Positions 24,088 to 37,964 are shown, numbered from the stretch's first letter. The stretch is 64,000 bases of DNA from Atriophallophorus winterbourni (GCA_013407085.1 JACCGJ010000596.1:39468-103467), one strand, 5' to 3'. The notes: a model not told the origin generated them from the sequence alone. Program-made: numbers and translations.

Positions 24088-24600
24088 TCAAGATTCATGG
24101 TGAAAAAGCAAATAGCCATACATTACCATGTTGAATAATACAGTGTTGGCCCCAGTTTACAGAAATCCCTTAGTGATTCCTTGTTACGCACATACCTGGA
24201 TAAACAAATTACCCAAACATATAATTTCGGTCGAAATTTCCTCTCTCCATGTTACAATTAGAATTACTCTTGCTCTAGCTTTGAAGCACGGACGCAAACA
24301 ATAAAGTAATGATTTGTTCAACTTGTATACGTATAACCTATGGTATTGTACAGCTATTTGCATTTTTTCACCACATATCTTGAATCTTGATATACGTATA
24401 AAAAGTGAACAAATCGTACTCTCATGTTTGCGTCCATGTGCTTCAGATGAGAAGCAAAAGTAATGCTCATTATGACATGGAGAGTGGAAATTTCGACCGG
24501 AAGTATATGATTGCGTAAATGTTTTCCAGGTGTGTGTGTGTAGAAAGGAAGCACCAAGGGATTTCAGTAAACCGGGTCTAACACAGTATTATTCATCATA
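24088..24600. repeat. Interleaved inverted repeats (A-B-A'-B'), copy 2 only
   Basis: A segment of ~210 bp (24120-24333, starting GTTGAATAATACAGTGTTGG) is repeated in inverted orientation at about 24389-24600, at roughly 75-80 % identity by eye. A shorter pair (24088-24118 and 24354-24387) is likewise inverted and interleaves with it. The palindromic TATACGTATA marks the inner ends. The left arm and spacer are absent from copy 1, which keeps only the right arm at about 1839-2057. Confidence 0.75.
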
Positions 24601-24629
24601 CAAGATCGTAGCGTTTGTTTGAAGATCAT

Positions 24630-27530
24630 TTCATTTGGTAAGGAAACAATGTCTGGCGGTATACTGTTCCACATAAAGCAAACACGGACTGCGTAAAAGT
24701 TACGGCGACAGTTTTATCGGGAATGTGGGATTTGAAGAGTCCGGTTGTGACTGCGGGTCGGGAGATTGGAACCAATTTTAAAGAGTGTCTTAGTGGGTGC
24801 GACCTCGTATGGATTATTCGGCATGTCAGGATTTGGTCAGCTCTTATGCGCTTGCGCTCGAGAGTGCACAATCCGAATCTAGTCAGTCGCTGCTCAAAGG
24901 GTAGATTATGCAATTCTGTAACCTTTTTAGTTGCCTTATGATAAATCATTTCGAGTAGCGAGATGTATTTTTTCATCCACGGTATTCAAGCTTGTGCTGT
25001 ATTGTCCACAACTGGATACATGCATATATTGAGTACTTTTAACAATGAGTGTGGTGGGAAACGTCCTCGGCCTCGCATTGCAGACTGTTTTTCAAATTTC
25101 CGCACACCCAGATACTCAAACGTATGACTGCCAAGTACGCATGAGAACGAGAAGGGCTTCCTAACTTGCAGCATTTTGCACTTGCGGAAGTTGAAGGAGA
25201 GTTTTTATTGAATTGACTACTGGTGAAGCTTATTTAGGTGTGCTTCTAAAACTAGTCAATCCTCAACAGAGTTGACCTTTATCCAAATTTTCGCAACATC
25301 AGCGAAAAGAACATCGTACCAATTCCAGTAAATCATTTACGAATATTAGAAGCAGTATTGGACCGAGTACTGAACCTTATGGGACATCGCTCGTGGCTTC
25401 AGACTGCAAACATGAACCATGTTAGTAGATTTCCAGTGACACCAACGTCGAGCAGCTTGTGAAGTAGTAAGGAGAGATCAAGTTGATCTAAAGCTTTTGA
25501 TATATCTAAATAACCGGCATGTACGCAACGCTCTTCGTCCAACGCTTGCCTTCAATCGTTTAGAGTTGTGCGCAAGTTAGATAAGCATGAGCATGTTTTT
25601 CTAAATCCATGTTGTGCCCGAGAAAGAATTTCATGGCTCTCGACGTGCCTGATAACACTTTCACAAACCATGTGTTCCAATACTTTAGAAACCACTGAAA
25701 GTAGCTACACAAGGCGGTACATGGCCGGATTGGAATAACTGCCACCTTTATAGATTGGTGTAATAACTCCGGTTAAAGACACGGGCTTTCACCATCATTT
25801 CTTGAACCTCGGATCATTCACCCATTTAACTCCATGCTATAAAATAATCGATCGATGGACTCGATTTTCCGAAAAATACTTACCACTGATTCTGATTGTT
25901 GTTCGATATTTTCATTTCATTTCACCAAAGGTCCCTAATTTACTTTTATTAAGCCACCATTGATGCTGATTCTCATTTTCATTTAGGAGAAATATGCTAT
26001 GGTGCATTCAATAAGCACTCATCGCTCGCTTCAGTTTACGGGTTTTCAGACAAATTTTTCACAAATTTCCTTTACAATTATAATAGTTTTCATAAAACGA
26101 CAACGACTTGATCAATTATTGGTTTAGTTACAGGTTCTCATGAGCTTGATAAACCATAATGCAATAGTTGCTGTTTCGGACAGAACACTTGGGAGTAAAA
26201 CCTGTAGTAGTCATTCGTTGTTCTTTCATTCACAATTTTGACAGTATTTTTGGATTATATTCCATTCTTTCCAACATGCGTTGCTGGTACTGTTGTTTGT
26301 CTTGCTGAACGAGGGTGGTCACTCTGTTCAGTAGTATGCAAAATTGAAACCAAGTTTTAGGAGTAGCAAGATCACAATGAATTGTCCAGGTTCGTCTTTT
26401 CAGTGAAATCAATTTTCTGGTTCTACTGCGAACAGTGAATCGGACGGTGCGGACAACTTTGCTGGGAATAAATCGAGAGTTCGATTGGATTTGCATTTGA
26501 AGATTGTTCAACAATGATTTGTATTGTGTATTTGAGTCACTGAAATTAAGTTGTACCTCGTTTAGTTCACAGAGTGCCTCTCTGAGTTTCCAAAAGTCGA
26601 CTTTAAGGATGACCTTCGTCTCGTCGCTGTGTCTCAAAGCACTGCAGATCTAATCGAACACGAGCATCACTTGGTCACTCCGCCCCAATGGAGCTTCGTA
26701 GGTGATCGATTAGATAGCCATTGTGTTCGAAGTCAAAACAAGGTCTTGAATAAATGGTTGATCTGTTCCTTTCATTCGTGTGTGGTTGAAGACGTGGTTG
26801 TACAAAGTACTAGGTCGAATACTTCGTGAAGTTTGTGCTTCGATGAGTTCGTTGGATGCTGGCCTCTTCAATATAGCCGCAGAAGTTTAAAGCCCCCGAT
26901 GATTAGCATTTGAGCGTGCTGTCGAGCGTTGAGGCATATAGTTGTGTTCTGCGGCCGATGTTGGTGAGCGGTATATGACACTGATTGTACAGCTGTCACC
27001 AGATTCCAGCTCAAATTAGCATCACAGTGTGTCAGTGAGTGAAAGGTCAGTATCTGAGATGCTGTTTATCTTGGGTCGCTTGTGTCAATATAACGTAACA
27101 CCACCTCCAACACCACCACGGTCACGGCGTAGGAGAGTAGAAAGTTCACTGTCAGTCATACTCGATTAATACCAGGTTTGATTCACAGCAATAAGATCAG
27201 GGGAATTGTCTACACAGATATTAATCAGTTCCCCCAACTTGTTGACTAAACATTGCGCATTTGTATAAACACATTTGATCGACACTGCTTTATGAAATGA
27301 TGAATCATGTGGTATGTGATAAGGCGTTAAGCGGTGTGATGCTTGATCTCTCTGAATAGTCAGTGCCTGGGATGATAAAACAAGTGAGTTTTTCTTGGTC
27401 GCCGACCGCTTGAATCGAAAATTAGGTTTCGGTGGTCCGACTCGATTTAAGCCGAACCTACGGCGTTTTTTAATGTATTGATGTAAACGCTGCTATTCAC
27501 TGTCTCCAGGCGAGGGAGTGTTTTCAATTA
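24630..27530 (-). mobile_element. Decayed CR1-like LINE (copy 2)
   Basis: It is homologous to the element at 2090-5060, with the same inactivating changes, including FADV at 25295-25306. Insertion and decay therefore predate the split of the two copies. The part 25615-27530 is indistinguishable from copy 1 by eye. Confidence 0.85.
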
Positions 27531-28829
27531 TGACATTGGGTTTGGGTAGGCTAAGTCTAACATTCTTTTTTTCCATTCTGACCTTACTATTTCGGCTTAC
27601 TCTGTTACCTGTGCATCACTGTACGTTAGATTTTCGTTTGCCATTGATAACAACATCACATAATCGTTAACTTGATTGATTGCAACTTGAATGTGTGATA
27701 AGTTTGATATCGGCTGACACCTGTATCTTCTCGGATATTTCGTCAACGCAGCGGAACTATGCGGGTGGTGCAACACTAAAAAGTGAAAGTCACGTGTTTA
27801 TACATGTCATAAAAAATATATTCCGTGGCTTGAGGAGAGAACACACACAAAGAATTAATCATAAGGCTATAAACCTCTGACGTTCTTGTGGCGCAAGCAT
27901 GTGATTTTCATCTGACTGTTATTTCAGTGCCCCAACCGAAAGTGAAAGCGCCAAAACTCAGCTGTTTAAGGTGGTGTATAATGTGGGTTGTTATGAGTAG
28001 TGGCGCTTCATTTGGCTGTCTTAGTGATATCGTTTTGCTCATCGGTACTCGTCGTAGTGGTGGACAGGCGTGAATGGATGAAGGCATTGCCATTTAAATT
28101 AAATAGTTGTGTGTTTGATTAATCTCGGATGATTTCAAGTGTCGTTTTAAGAAAACCTTTTTATTGTACATGGTAGTGAAAGTAACAAGAAAGCTGTCGT
28201 ACTGATTTTACTTTACTCCTCATAAATTAATTGATTGTGTTTGATATGACTTGTGGCACAACATCCTAGTCTGTCGGTGCATTACTCTTTTGTAGGTTAC
28301 ATAGATTTTCACTTCCCGCCCTTCGTTATTAATTGAGAATTTTATGGCATGATGTTTGTATGGCAGTTATTAAATTGGCAATCGATACAGGTGAAATGCT
28401 GTCCATGATATGTTGTTAATGATGAAGATTGGCACCGCTGCTGTTACTACTATTATTATCGGAAATAGTGCTCAGCAATATGAAGCAATGTGTTTCGCAA
28501 GTCCTGAAACTGGTCTGAGGGTATATTGCAGACTCACCGTGTTTTACCATTCTGAAGTACCACCAATTGTATCGGTTAGTGATTCTGGTTGTTGCTACTG
28601 CTTCCCACACATACTTATTTACTCTTGTGATATTTGGTTATGTGATTGATGAAATTAAGATCAGTTGATACAAAAACTAAATAGTTTTTGTGTGTACTTA
28701 CCTACCCATATTCATTAATCCGTCGCGCTGATACTGGACCTTAACGTGGTGCGATGATTTGTGTATCTTCATGACCCATTGGTGGTGGTCTTCGGGAACC
28801 TGCATAGTCATTCATACCAGGATGGTCAA

Positions 28830-29151
28830 TGGATAGAGATCAGACGAACACGGTCTCAACCCAACCGGCTGACTTGTGTGGTCAAGCTATTTAGCCAAAG
28901 GCAAGCATGGTCCAAGCATGGGCGTCCTGGTTGTATCCCAGCAATCATACAACCATGGCTACTAGCATATCCATTACAATATTTATAAGCGAATCATGTA
29001 AGCCCGTAGGAAAAAACGGAAGGAAGTTTGTTCCTCGTTCAGATTACCAACAGCGCAGAATTATTTGCCTGTTGTGGGACTCAAAACCACGTCCCTCCGC
29101 ACGAGCACCTACTACCCCCGCGCTACTGAATTATCGTCCTAATTCTAATCG
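28830..29151 (-). repeat. Candidate tRNA-derived SINE in XPR1 intron (copy 2)
   Basis: It is the same element as at 6330-6640; the B-box-like segment lies at 29073-29090. Confidence 0.45.
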
Positions 29152-29487
29152 TTGATTCCATTCCAATCTCAAACACAAATCTGGTAAGATGCCACGTAGG
29201 AAGGATGCCAAGTAAGGAAACGATACGGCTATTTTATGTGGAAAAGGTTTTGTTGCCATTTTAATAAACGTGCAAAGCAATTAACTATAGCTCAGTAAAA
29301 GTGCAGTGTATGACACATTGGTTGATGTGGACCGCCGTCATCCTAGAGGTATCTTATGTTGCCCATGATGCCTATGAGTATGCCAGGTCTTTTCTAATTC
29401 ATTTATATCCCAGGGTCAGTCAACCGCTTCGTTTGTTTCTTACTGTTTCAATAAGCCAACCTAAAAATGTACGTTTTGCATTTGCAG

Positions 29488-29691
29488 CTCAAGGTTGTCA
29501 ATGCACAGGAATATTATTTGGTCTTGTCCCCGTATTGAGAGCTCTACCGGCATGGTTCCGATTCGCTCAATGTCTTCGACGGTATCGCGACATGAAAGAG
29601 AAGAAACTGGTCCCACACGTAATAAACGCCGGTAAATATTCAACGACATTTTTGACTGCCGCTACCTCTGCTTGGTTCGAAGTAGATCCTG
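29488..29691 (+). CDS. XPR1: XPR1 copy 2 exon: start of EXS domain
   Basis: The acceptor is TTTGCAG and the donor CCTG|GTATGT. The protein is the same as that of the 6977-7180 exon, with three synonymous changes seen. Confidence 0.92.
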
Positions 29692-32600
29692 GTATGTTAT
29701 TGCGGATTATTGCCTTGTTTGAACGTGTTGTTTCACTTTGTTCTTTCATGAAAAATCTAATGGTGATGCCACCAGCAACGGTTAACAAAATTTATTTGAT
29801 GTAGATGCTTTTAAATTATAAAAATGCAAAGGTATTCTTTGAAATGAATACAACGATCGCGCAGAACAGTGAAATTAAACTACACAGGTGACCTTATCCA
29901 TCAATCCTACATTCGTCTCATGTTGATAGTATTTATTTTTACTAGCAAATACATCTTACTGATTTTGAATCAAGGTTAATCTTACTAGCCTTATCCAACC
30001 GTGTGTTACAGGTTCAAACTTTAATTAGTCTTACTCCTATTTAACTTAATCTATGCGAAACGTCACAGATGTACATTGGTGGGAAGCTTACTTAGCATTT
30101 TGTAGTTTAGAATCAAGAAATACGATTATCCATCAGATTGTAGATGTCGCTGGATAACGCCCTGTGTACTTTACGTGCAGTTTGGCTTCCTTCGGCTTTC
30201 TGTTTATCACAATGTTTGCTTAACTAATCAACACGAAGCATCGCTAAACATTTCACGCATTTCATGTACGAACCTTAATTGTCGTAACTAGGTTGCGCAT
30301 ACCGGCTCAATTCTACCACACTGATCATTCAATACAATTCAATTTTAATGCTCTAAATAGCATATAGCTTTACAAAACACCACTCATGATGAACATTTAT
30401 ATCCGCGGTTACACATTCTTCAGCCACATATTTGAGTTCTGACGATGCTTTTTTTTACTAGATACACACAACGTTTTACACGAGTATATGCTGAAGATTT
30501 TCTAAAGCTAAATCATTACGGTAACGGCACCTGTTTAGGTGATATCAAATATATGAACTCTACTTGAACTTTAAGCATCGTGAATGCCGGGGATGACCTT
30601 GTAAATACCACAAGACAAATATTTGGCGTAGTCTTTGTGTTATTAAGCAATACACGTTCCTGTTATCTACGCGGCTAATTGTATGTTCGTTCATCTAAGC
30701 GTCTAGAGTGCTTAGATCAAAATGCCTTAGTCATGTGGTCAGGTCGATCAATAAATCGAATTCCGAAAGAACGCGTCTCTGGCCATCACTATGTGAAGCT
30801 AAACCGCATTGTTCATCGAATTTATGTTTATGCTAGCGAGTTAAATACAAATTTGAACTCTATTCGAGGTTTTGTTTAGCGCTAGGGGGTTAGTTCTATG
30901 TCAAAGTAATTCCAAATGTCAGTGCGTGTCTTTTTTCCATTCGATAACTAGCCTCCAGAAACACTGATAGCCTGCATACTGAGCTTTTATCTGTAGGAGT
31001 GTAAGTTTATTGTAAACGTTGCACCGTGTAGCTGTACATAATCATATGCTCAATCAGAGCTCGAATGATATTATGCTCAGTTAAGTATAGTATCACTATT
31101 ATTTACAAATAAATCGTCATTGTCCGCAGACAGCATTTCATCAATGGTTGACTGCTGTATGCTCCTAATGGAATTCCATCCAATGTAAAACAGTAGGTAA
31201 GAAGACGCATTTCTACGCGATACAGTTCCAGCGATAATCTCGTGTCACACACTCGGCTTGGTACTTGCATACCACAGTAATTTTTCCAACAGCGTTTATT
31301 TTAAACCAGAATATGCTTATGAATTTTGACCGAGGACATTTCTATCAATGTACCACATGGTTGGTTTGAACCACAGGAAATCTGATTTGAAACTTGCACG
31401 AGTTTAAACCGCGCCACCGCATTGCATGAAGTATGCTACTTCCGAGACACCAGTCAGTCACCTTTACTCCTTCTCTTGTTATTGAATTTCTTTCGCTGGG
31501 TCAGAAAACACCGCATTTATGGGTTAGAATTTGGACTTGTTTGCCAGACCCTGTAGCACACAACACGAAAATGTTTGTTAGGGCGTTCATGCACAATCAC
31601 AACAGAATGTCTGAGATGTGCATTCGCCTTTCGCTTTGGTCATAGAAGGTATACAAGACTTACGGATAAAGTATGCACTCAACACGGGTTGAAATTTGCG
31701 AGCGACATGCGATCTCAATTCACTTATCGTCGATGTGTTTCATTCTACCTATAAACTTATTGCTCCTAACACGAACATGCGAGGACAAAACGTTTTACAC
31801 AACAGAAAAAAAGATTTGTCGATAAATTTCACCCACGAACCACGAGTATTAGGGGAAATGCTGGCTTTAAATCGATCGATAATCAGCGATATTTCAGGTC
31901 TTATTTTGATTCGGAGGGCGAGAACGTGGGCAAGGAATTTCACGTGATTTATAATTCACTCGGTAATAGGAATTATGACAATTCATTAGCATCCCGTAAA
32001 ACTGCGACAAATTTAATGATATATTTCATATTGACTGTCTGACTCAGAATCATGCTGTCATTGTGGATTGGGACATTGGGGTTAGCGTAAACGGTAGCTA
32101 TCAAAACGAAAGAGATTCGAAGTACTCTGACAACTCATGTCTATGAAGGAGAAAAAAAATTTCGGCTATCGAAGTAATTCAACCACTTTACAATACTTTC
32201 CCGGAAACGTTACGAATACACTGTTAGAAGTGAAGATTTAAGGATGGAATTCATACCGTCTCTCAAATCAAAAGTTACCTTCGATTCATCCAATAAATAG
32301 CGGGCAAGACAAAAGACGAAAGAATTCCTAAATTATTCGGTCCTCGATCAAGGGACGATATAGTGTCTTCGCGTAGACGATAATCCTAGTTTTCATGCAA
32401 ACGCAATGCTGAGCTGTGGTTTCATCAATGTACTATTCTTCCTAATTTATCCTTTAATTACTTGTTGAGCTAGAGTATTTTTGACATGTGAATAATTGAA
32501 TTTTTAAAATCCTGAAACACATTAAATGCGAGTTTCGAACATGAATAAAAGCGTTCTACCATCTATCCGTTCAGGTCCAACTTCCTTGTCATTCTATATC

Positions 32601-35600
32601 ATTGCGAGCATTATCAATTCCTCGTACACCTACGCCTGGGACATCCGGATGGATTGGGGATTGTGCGAATGTGACCCCGCGTACCGATTGTTACGAGAAG
32701 AAACGGTGTACCGACACCACGCCTACTATTATGGTGCGATAATCGAAGATTTTATACTGAGATTCAGTTGGACTTTCAAGATTGGTTTTATGAGCACTAT
32801 GGCTTCGTCCACGCTATATATTCAGTCGATTCTGCCTACAGCGGAGGTCATCAGGTAAGGAGTAGTGTATAGTACGTATGATGGATAATAGTTTCTGGTT
32901 ATAGCAATAAGCGAGCAAGCTCATCTGGAAACTTGAACATTAACGAGTCCTTTTCCGGCAGAAGGGAATTTTACAACCACAATCAATGAGAAACTAATGT
33001 GTCAATTGATGTTAATCGTGGTGTGTGACAGATGTTATCCTCAAAATCATTGTTCAGTTGGCAACAAGCATCAATGCTTGAAAGACGTACAATCATGACG
33101 GAATTATATTTATAAAGAAAAGGATTAGATAGGAGAGTTTAATATTCAAAATCGATTATTTGTGATTAGATGAACAAATAAGAAACAAGAATAAAATTCA
33201 GCTCAGTCGTTTTTTCAAATTTCGAGAAGTAAAAATAATTACATGTAAGAAATAGATTGAGAAATCTGTTCGGAAAATGTATGTTTGGGTAACTTGTTTT
33301 GTATGCACTTGTGCATATTGGGATCATTGATAGTTTTCACTAAGCTGGTATATTCAAGTAAAAATCCCTCTATTGTTATTTGAAAATCGATTTAATTGGT
33401 GATTACATACCTTTTGTTGGTAAAGAATTTCAGATAAGCCATACACGCACTGAATCAAATTTTCGGCGATAGTTTTAGCGGGAATGTGATGATCGAAGTG
33501 TGTGATTATGACTGCACGTGGGGACATTTGAAGCAATTTTAAATAATCAAGTTTGTATCGAATTGGTCTGCGCTTAACATTTTACAAATGTTTATAAGGG
33601 CAAGTGATGACAAGCTTTTCAACCTGAACCGGCTGAGAGCACAAACCAAGGCACGAAATGTGCTAATCCGTGACCTGCATTTTGCCGGCGAGACAGCCTT
33701 TATTGCTCACTCCCGAGAGAACCTCCAGTCGCTAATGGACTGTTTTTCGTCGGCATGCACAGACTTTGGGCTAACAATCAGCATGAGCAAGACCAAAGTC
33801 CTTGGTCAAGGGATTGTATCGCCTCCAATCATCACGGTTGAAAAATGTCAGCTTGAACCAGTACATCATTTGACATATCTTGGTTCAACCGTTGCCGGTA
33901 ACCTCTCGCTAGACACGGAGATTGATAAGCTGATTGGCAGTGCAGCTGTCATTTTGTCCCGATTGAATTCTCGTGGTTGGAGTAACCGCAAGCTGACTGT
34001 AAAGACAAAGATGATGGTATACAGCGCGTGCGTATTAAATGCTTTATTGTAAGGCAACGAAACCTGGACCATCCACGCAAGGCACGAACGGAATGCTTTC
34101 CATCTACGAAGCATCCGTCGTAACTTAAGCGTATCGTGGATTGACAAAATGACTAATGCTGAAGTGCTTTCAAAATCTGGTCCACAGAGCATGTTCACTC
34201 TATTACGACAGCTCCGGCTGCGATGGCTTGGTCGTGTCCACAGAATGGAAAATGGTCGTATTCCGAAAGATCTACTCTATGGTGAGTTGCAATTAGGAAG
34301 TCGACCATTGTGCAGAAAGCACTTGCGGTACAACGACGTTTGCAAAAGAGATGAAAGCTCTTGAAATTGACCCGGCGAGTTGGAAAGAACTTGCTCTTGA
34401 CTGCTCACAATGGCGGCGAAGAGTAGAAGAAGTGTAAGCAGTATGTCAACACACGTATGTGGAATACATTTGCATAACAATATATTAAGCATGAGATTTC
34501 GATTTACCGAGCAGAACACCCCCGTTGAAATATAAAAAGGTAACTAAGATTAGTTTCCGATCAGAATAGTGATTTTTTAAGAACGGTCGACTAGGTTCGA
34601 AGTTCAATTGCGGCAATTTAGTTTGCGATTCATCGATGTTAATATTTTCAGGTATAATAAGACTCAGGAGAATGAGAATAAGATCTAAAGCATGAAATAC
34701 GTAGAGCTTTTCTGAATATCCGTGTGCCAACCGATTCTACCCAACTCAGAAGAATTAAGTTGCGTTCCAAAAATCATGAAGAAAATTACCTACTGTAGCG
34801 ATCAGGGTTTGACCATCTTCATCGCACGGAACTAGCGTTATCGCATCAGATTCAAGGTAATTCAAGGTTTTTAATAGTCTAAACACAACAAGCTTAACAA
34901 CAACCATAGGATGGTAAAAACTGAAAGGCAAGTGTATAAACAACGTAAGGAATTAGATTAAGCAGTAAATACGTGTTCGGGAAACGAATAATTCAATAAA
35001 AATTCAGAAACCAAGTAAGTTTAGATCACCACTTATTTTGATCTGAAACCATGCTTCGCGTGTTTTTTTCATTTTCATTTTTCCATTAGGTTGAGAAACA
35101 GGTGGTCGCAATATTGACATTCAATTTTAAGCAAATGCGAACGCGGAGCATTTCAAATTTGGTGAAATTTTCAAATGACCATCTGAAATCCACAGCATTT
35201 TCACCTTTGTATTTAAAGAAAAACACAATTTGTAACATTTGTCCATTTTAGGCGATTCATTTGGAATTTCTTCCGATTAGAAAACGAGCATTTGAACAAC
35301 TGCGGTGAATTCCGTGCTGTTCGCGACATATTCATTCGGCCGGAACGTCGCGAATTCCGTCAAAATTCCAATAGCAATTCTAATCATCACGGTACAAACA
35401 GACGGGGGAAACCAGATGACGCCGCATCATACGCACAACTCGCGAGCAATCCACCGCTACCACAGGCTGTGCTGCAATCTATCCAACAAGCGTGGAGTGG
35501 GATTAATAGAGGGATTAGAAGTTTGGTCACCAATAAAGTGGGTCAAGGGCAAACAACCGAGATTGAACTACGACAAGAGGTCATGCATTCCCGTGAGTTA

Positions 35601-37841
35601 AACGATGACATTGTCCGACATTCGAAGGAAGCGCGCGTTACAACTCAGTCGGGAGAAATGCGACAACGAAATGCAGATTATCGATCGAGCAATCACCGTC
35701 ATGTGAATGGCTCAGTGAGTTCAGGTTAATCGTTTCGCTCGCATTGCAGGCACCGCGATGATTCGTTGCTATAGCACTTGATAATCCTCTGTCCACTTTT
35801 GAATAACTGTCAAGGCTGTACCGTATATGAAAAAATGTGCCCAGTTCATGGCATGTTATCAGAATCTGTTGGTATTTTCATGACTACAGGCTTGTGATTG
35901 CGTCAGTAATTTATAACAAGTGAGAAAGGAATGAATGGTTGGAAAACTATTTAGAAAACCAGTTCATTTCACGCATTTTTACTATGGTGAAATGTTCACA
36001 TTAGTGTAAGTATAGAATGGCCCCACGCTCTACCAAGCGTAATTCATAGCCGATTCCCAAATGCTAGCCCGTGGATCTAAAGATTCAGGAATAATCTATG
36101 CTTCGCTTATGTCTTTCGACGCAAATTGAGTTGATTTATTAACCATAACCATGAACCAAAAACGATATAACTGTGCTTTGAGCTATAGCTATAAAGCTCA
36201 TCATCAGGATAATTATGTCACAAAAAGAATACGGCAATCGATTGGATTATGTTTGGGACCGATCGTGCATTCATAATGCAAAGAGATTTGACTGCAATCG
36301 GTTAGAGCAGTTTTTGGGTATTAGATTGATGTGAATACAAACTAGTTGGAAAATCGACCACTGATCTTGGTCATTCCCACCAGACGTGACACCGCATAGG
36401 CTGTTTAGCAGTAAGGTGGTGGGTTGACTACTACTTAATCATGTTCCCTGTCCTGATTATCACCCTTGGTCTGACGAAGCTTCGGTGTCAGAAGTGAAAC
36501 GTTACCCAAAAAGGATACGTGTTTAAGATTCCAGTGTTTAAATGTTCCAACGGGTATACACTGGAAAGGTGAAATTGGATGTGCACACACAAATGCCACC
36601 TTACAGAGGGTGCGCATTTTTGTAACAATATAGGGACATCATACGGCAACAGATGGTGGTTACGCATGAAAGCTTTTAATCTATGTACGAAAATCGGTTC
36701 ACAAAGCGATGACACCATTTTCAATCGTAGAGTGCACCAGAAAACAGCCAAACCGAAAAGAAGCTTCGGTTCAGATGGAAATATGACATTTTGAGTCCTG
36801 TGTAATCTATAATACTACCAGCAGAGTCCCGTTTCATAAGTGAATTTTAGGCCACTTTTAATTATCCGAACGATGATATCAGAACCGAATTTATGCAATC
36901 TTACACCACTAGAAAGCCGCGTACCATTTTTGGCACTGGGTTAAATCCTCTCGCAAAGCGCAATGCAATGATGCATCTATGGCGCCGAAGATGGCTCGGC
37001 TACGAACATTGGAGAGCAAATATTAAGGATCCCTACACACCAGAAAACGCTATCGAACTAAAATATCCCTTTTAAACAGACTGAAAGGTATGACAGTACT
37101 GTACTCAGTCGTAGCACGAAAACTAGTACCCGGAAATGTGTTTTTCATAAGACCAGTTTCCTAATCATGCATTTGAAATGTCACCGTTTGAACACTACGA
37201 TTCCGATACATCAAACCATTTTCGTTCACGATCCAAACTAGTCAGTCATTTAAGGTTTTGTTTCACGATTATAAACTTGAACATTATTTCTCTGTGGTGT
37301 CTATTATGATCATGTATTATAAAACGAACGCAGGAATTATAATGGATGATTCCAATTTTAGCGCGATAGCACATCCGTGGTCAAACCAAATTCAAGCCTA
37401 TCGATTCCACAAATAATTACACCCACACCGGAATGGAACCAATTTGACGAGATGGGGAATGCCAAGTTTGTTTCGAGTCTTAGCTCAATCTCTACGACCA
37501 GTTCCAAATCGAAAAGTGGTTCGTGGGATTCTGGCAGTAGTCTAGAGCAAGAGACGAAACCACTGCATCCAACTTCAACCACAATTACACTGCTCAGCGA
37601 GACACCGAGTCGATACACCGAAAGCAACCAATCAATCGAATTGACGTATGCATATCAACCAACAAGAAACGAGTCACTGAGAAAACGACAAAGCCAACGT
37701 AGATCGCAAATAACTTCAACAGAAGAGTTGAAACCCGAACAGATTAGTGACCCCAATGAAAATGACTGTGAGAGGGTGATATACATAAGGAATGATCGAA
37801 TAACCACGGCGGACTCTCAACTACCCAAAATTATTATGTAA
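29488..37841 (+). CDS. XPR1: XPR1-type phosphate exporter, 3' half, copy 2 (four exons)
   Basis: The exons are 29488-29691, 32575-32854, 35252-35714 and 37362-37841, with the same splice sites and phases as the copy at 6977-15201. The EXS core is protein-identical to the other copy: the differences I see (LRA Leu codon, Ala and Pro codons near the first donor, Thr ACA/ACG) are all synonymous. The hydrophilic tail carries several replacements (Thr/Ala, Ala/Val, Ala/Thr, Glu/Asp, Thr/Arg, Ser/Leu, Ile/Ser, Ser/Pro, Lys/Arg). No N-terminal SPX-encoding exon is visible between the gap and 29488, so if this copy is a separate locus it lacks a 5' half in this window. It may be the other haplotype of the same gene. 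Confidence 0.9.
32575..32854 (+). CDS. XPR1: XPR1 copy 2 exon: central EXS domain
   Basis: The splice sites and phases (1 in, 2 out) are the same as in the 10066-10345 exon. One synonymous change (Thr codon, ACA to ACG) was noticed near SSTLYIQS. Confidence 0.93.
33400..33545 (-). mobile_element. CR1-like LINE C-terminal scrap (copy 2)
   Basis: It is homologous to 10890-11035 and directly adjoins the plus-strand RTE-like fragment in both copies. Confidence 0.5.
33585..34436 (+). mobile_element. Decayed RTE-like LINE, RT C-terminal half (copy 2)
   Basis: It shares the FAGE change and the LLYG stop with copy 1. It also carries a two-base deletion after CKRD (about 34352) that shifts the frame and truncates the end, a change private to this copy. 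Confidence 0.85.
35252..35714 (+). CDS. XPR1: XPR1 copy 2 exon: end of EXS domain and start of tail
   Basis: It matches the 12757-13219 exon. [19 protein letters not shown] is conserved, and the tail has at least three amino-acid replacements between copies. The donor CTCA|GTGAGT is kept. Confidence 0.88.
37362..37841 (+). CDS. XPR1: XPR1 copy 2 probable terminal exon
   Basis: It matches the 14722-15201 exon, with the frame open to the same ATG TAA end overlapping a GTAAGT. It is enriched in amino-acid replacements relative to copy 1, as expected for a disordered tail. Confidence 0.7.
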   Translation, partial: RDSTSVVKPNSSLSIPQIITPTPEWNQFDEMGNAKFVSSLSSISTTSSKSKSGSWDSGSSLEQETKPLHPTSTTITLLSETPSRYTESNQSIELTYAYQPTRNESLRKRQSQRRSQITSTEELKPEQISDPNENDCERVIYIRNDRITTADSQLPKIIM

Positions 37842-37964
37842 GTTGAATGTTTTATCTACTCGCAATTACTTATATTTTGTAAATGCTATGATTCGAAAGT
37901 AAACATAACAAGTGGTCGGGACAACAACGCGACTCAAATGTGCCAGTCTAAACAATCATGAATG

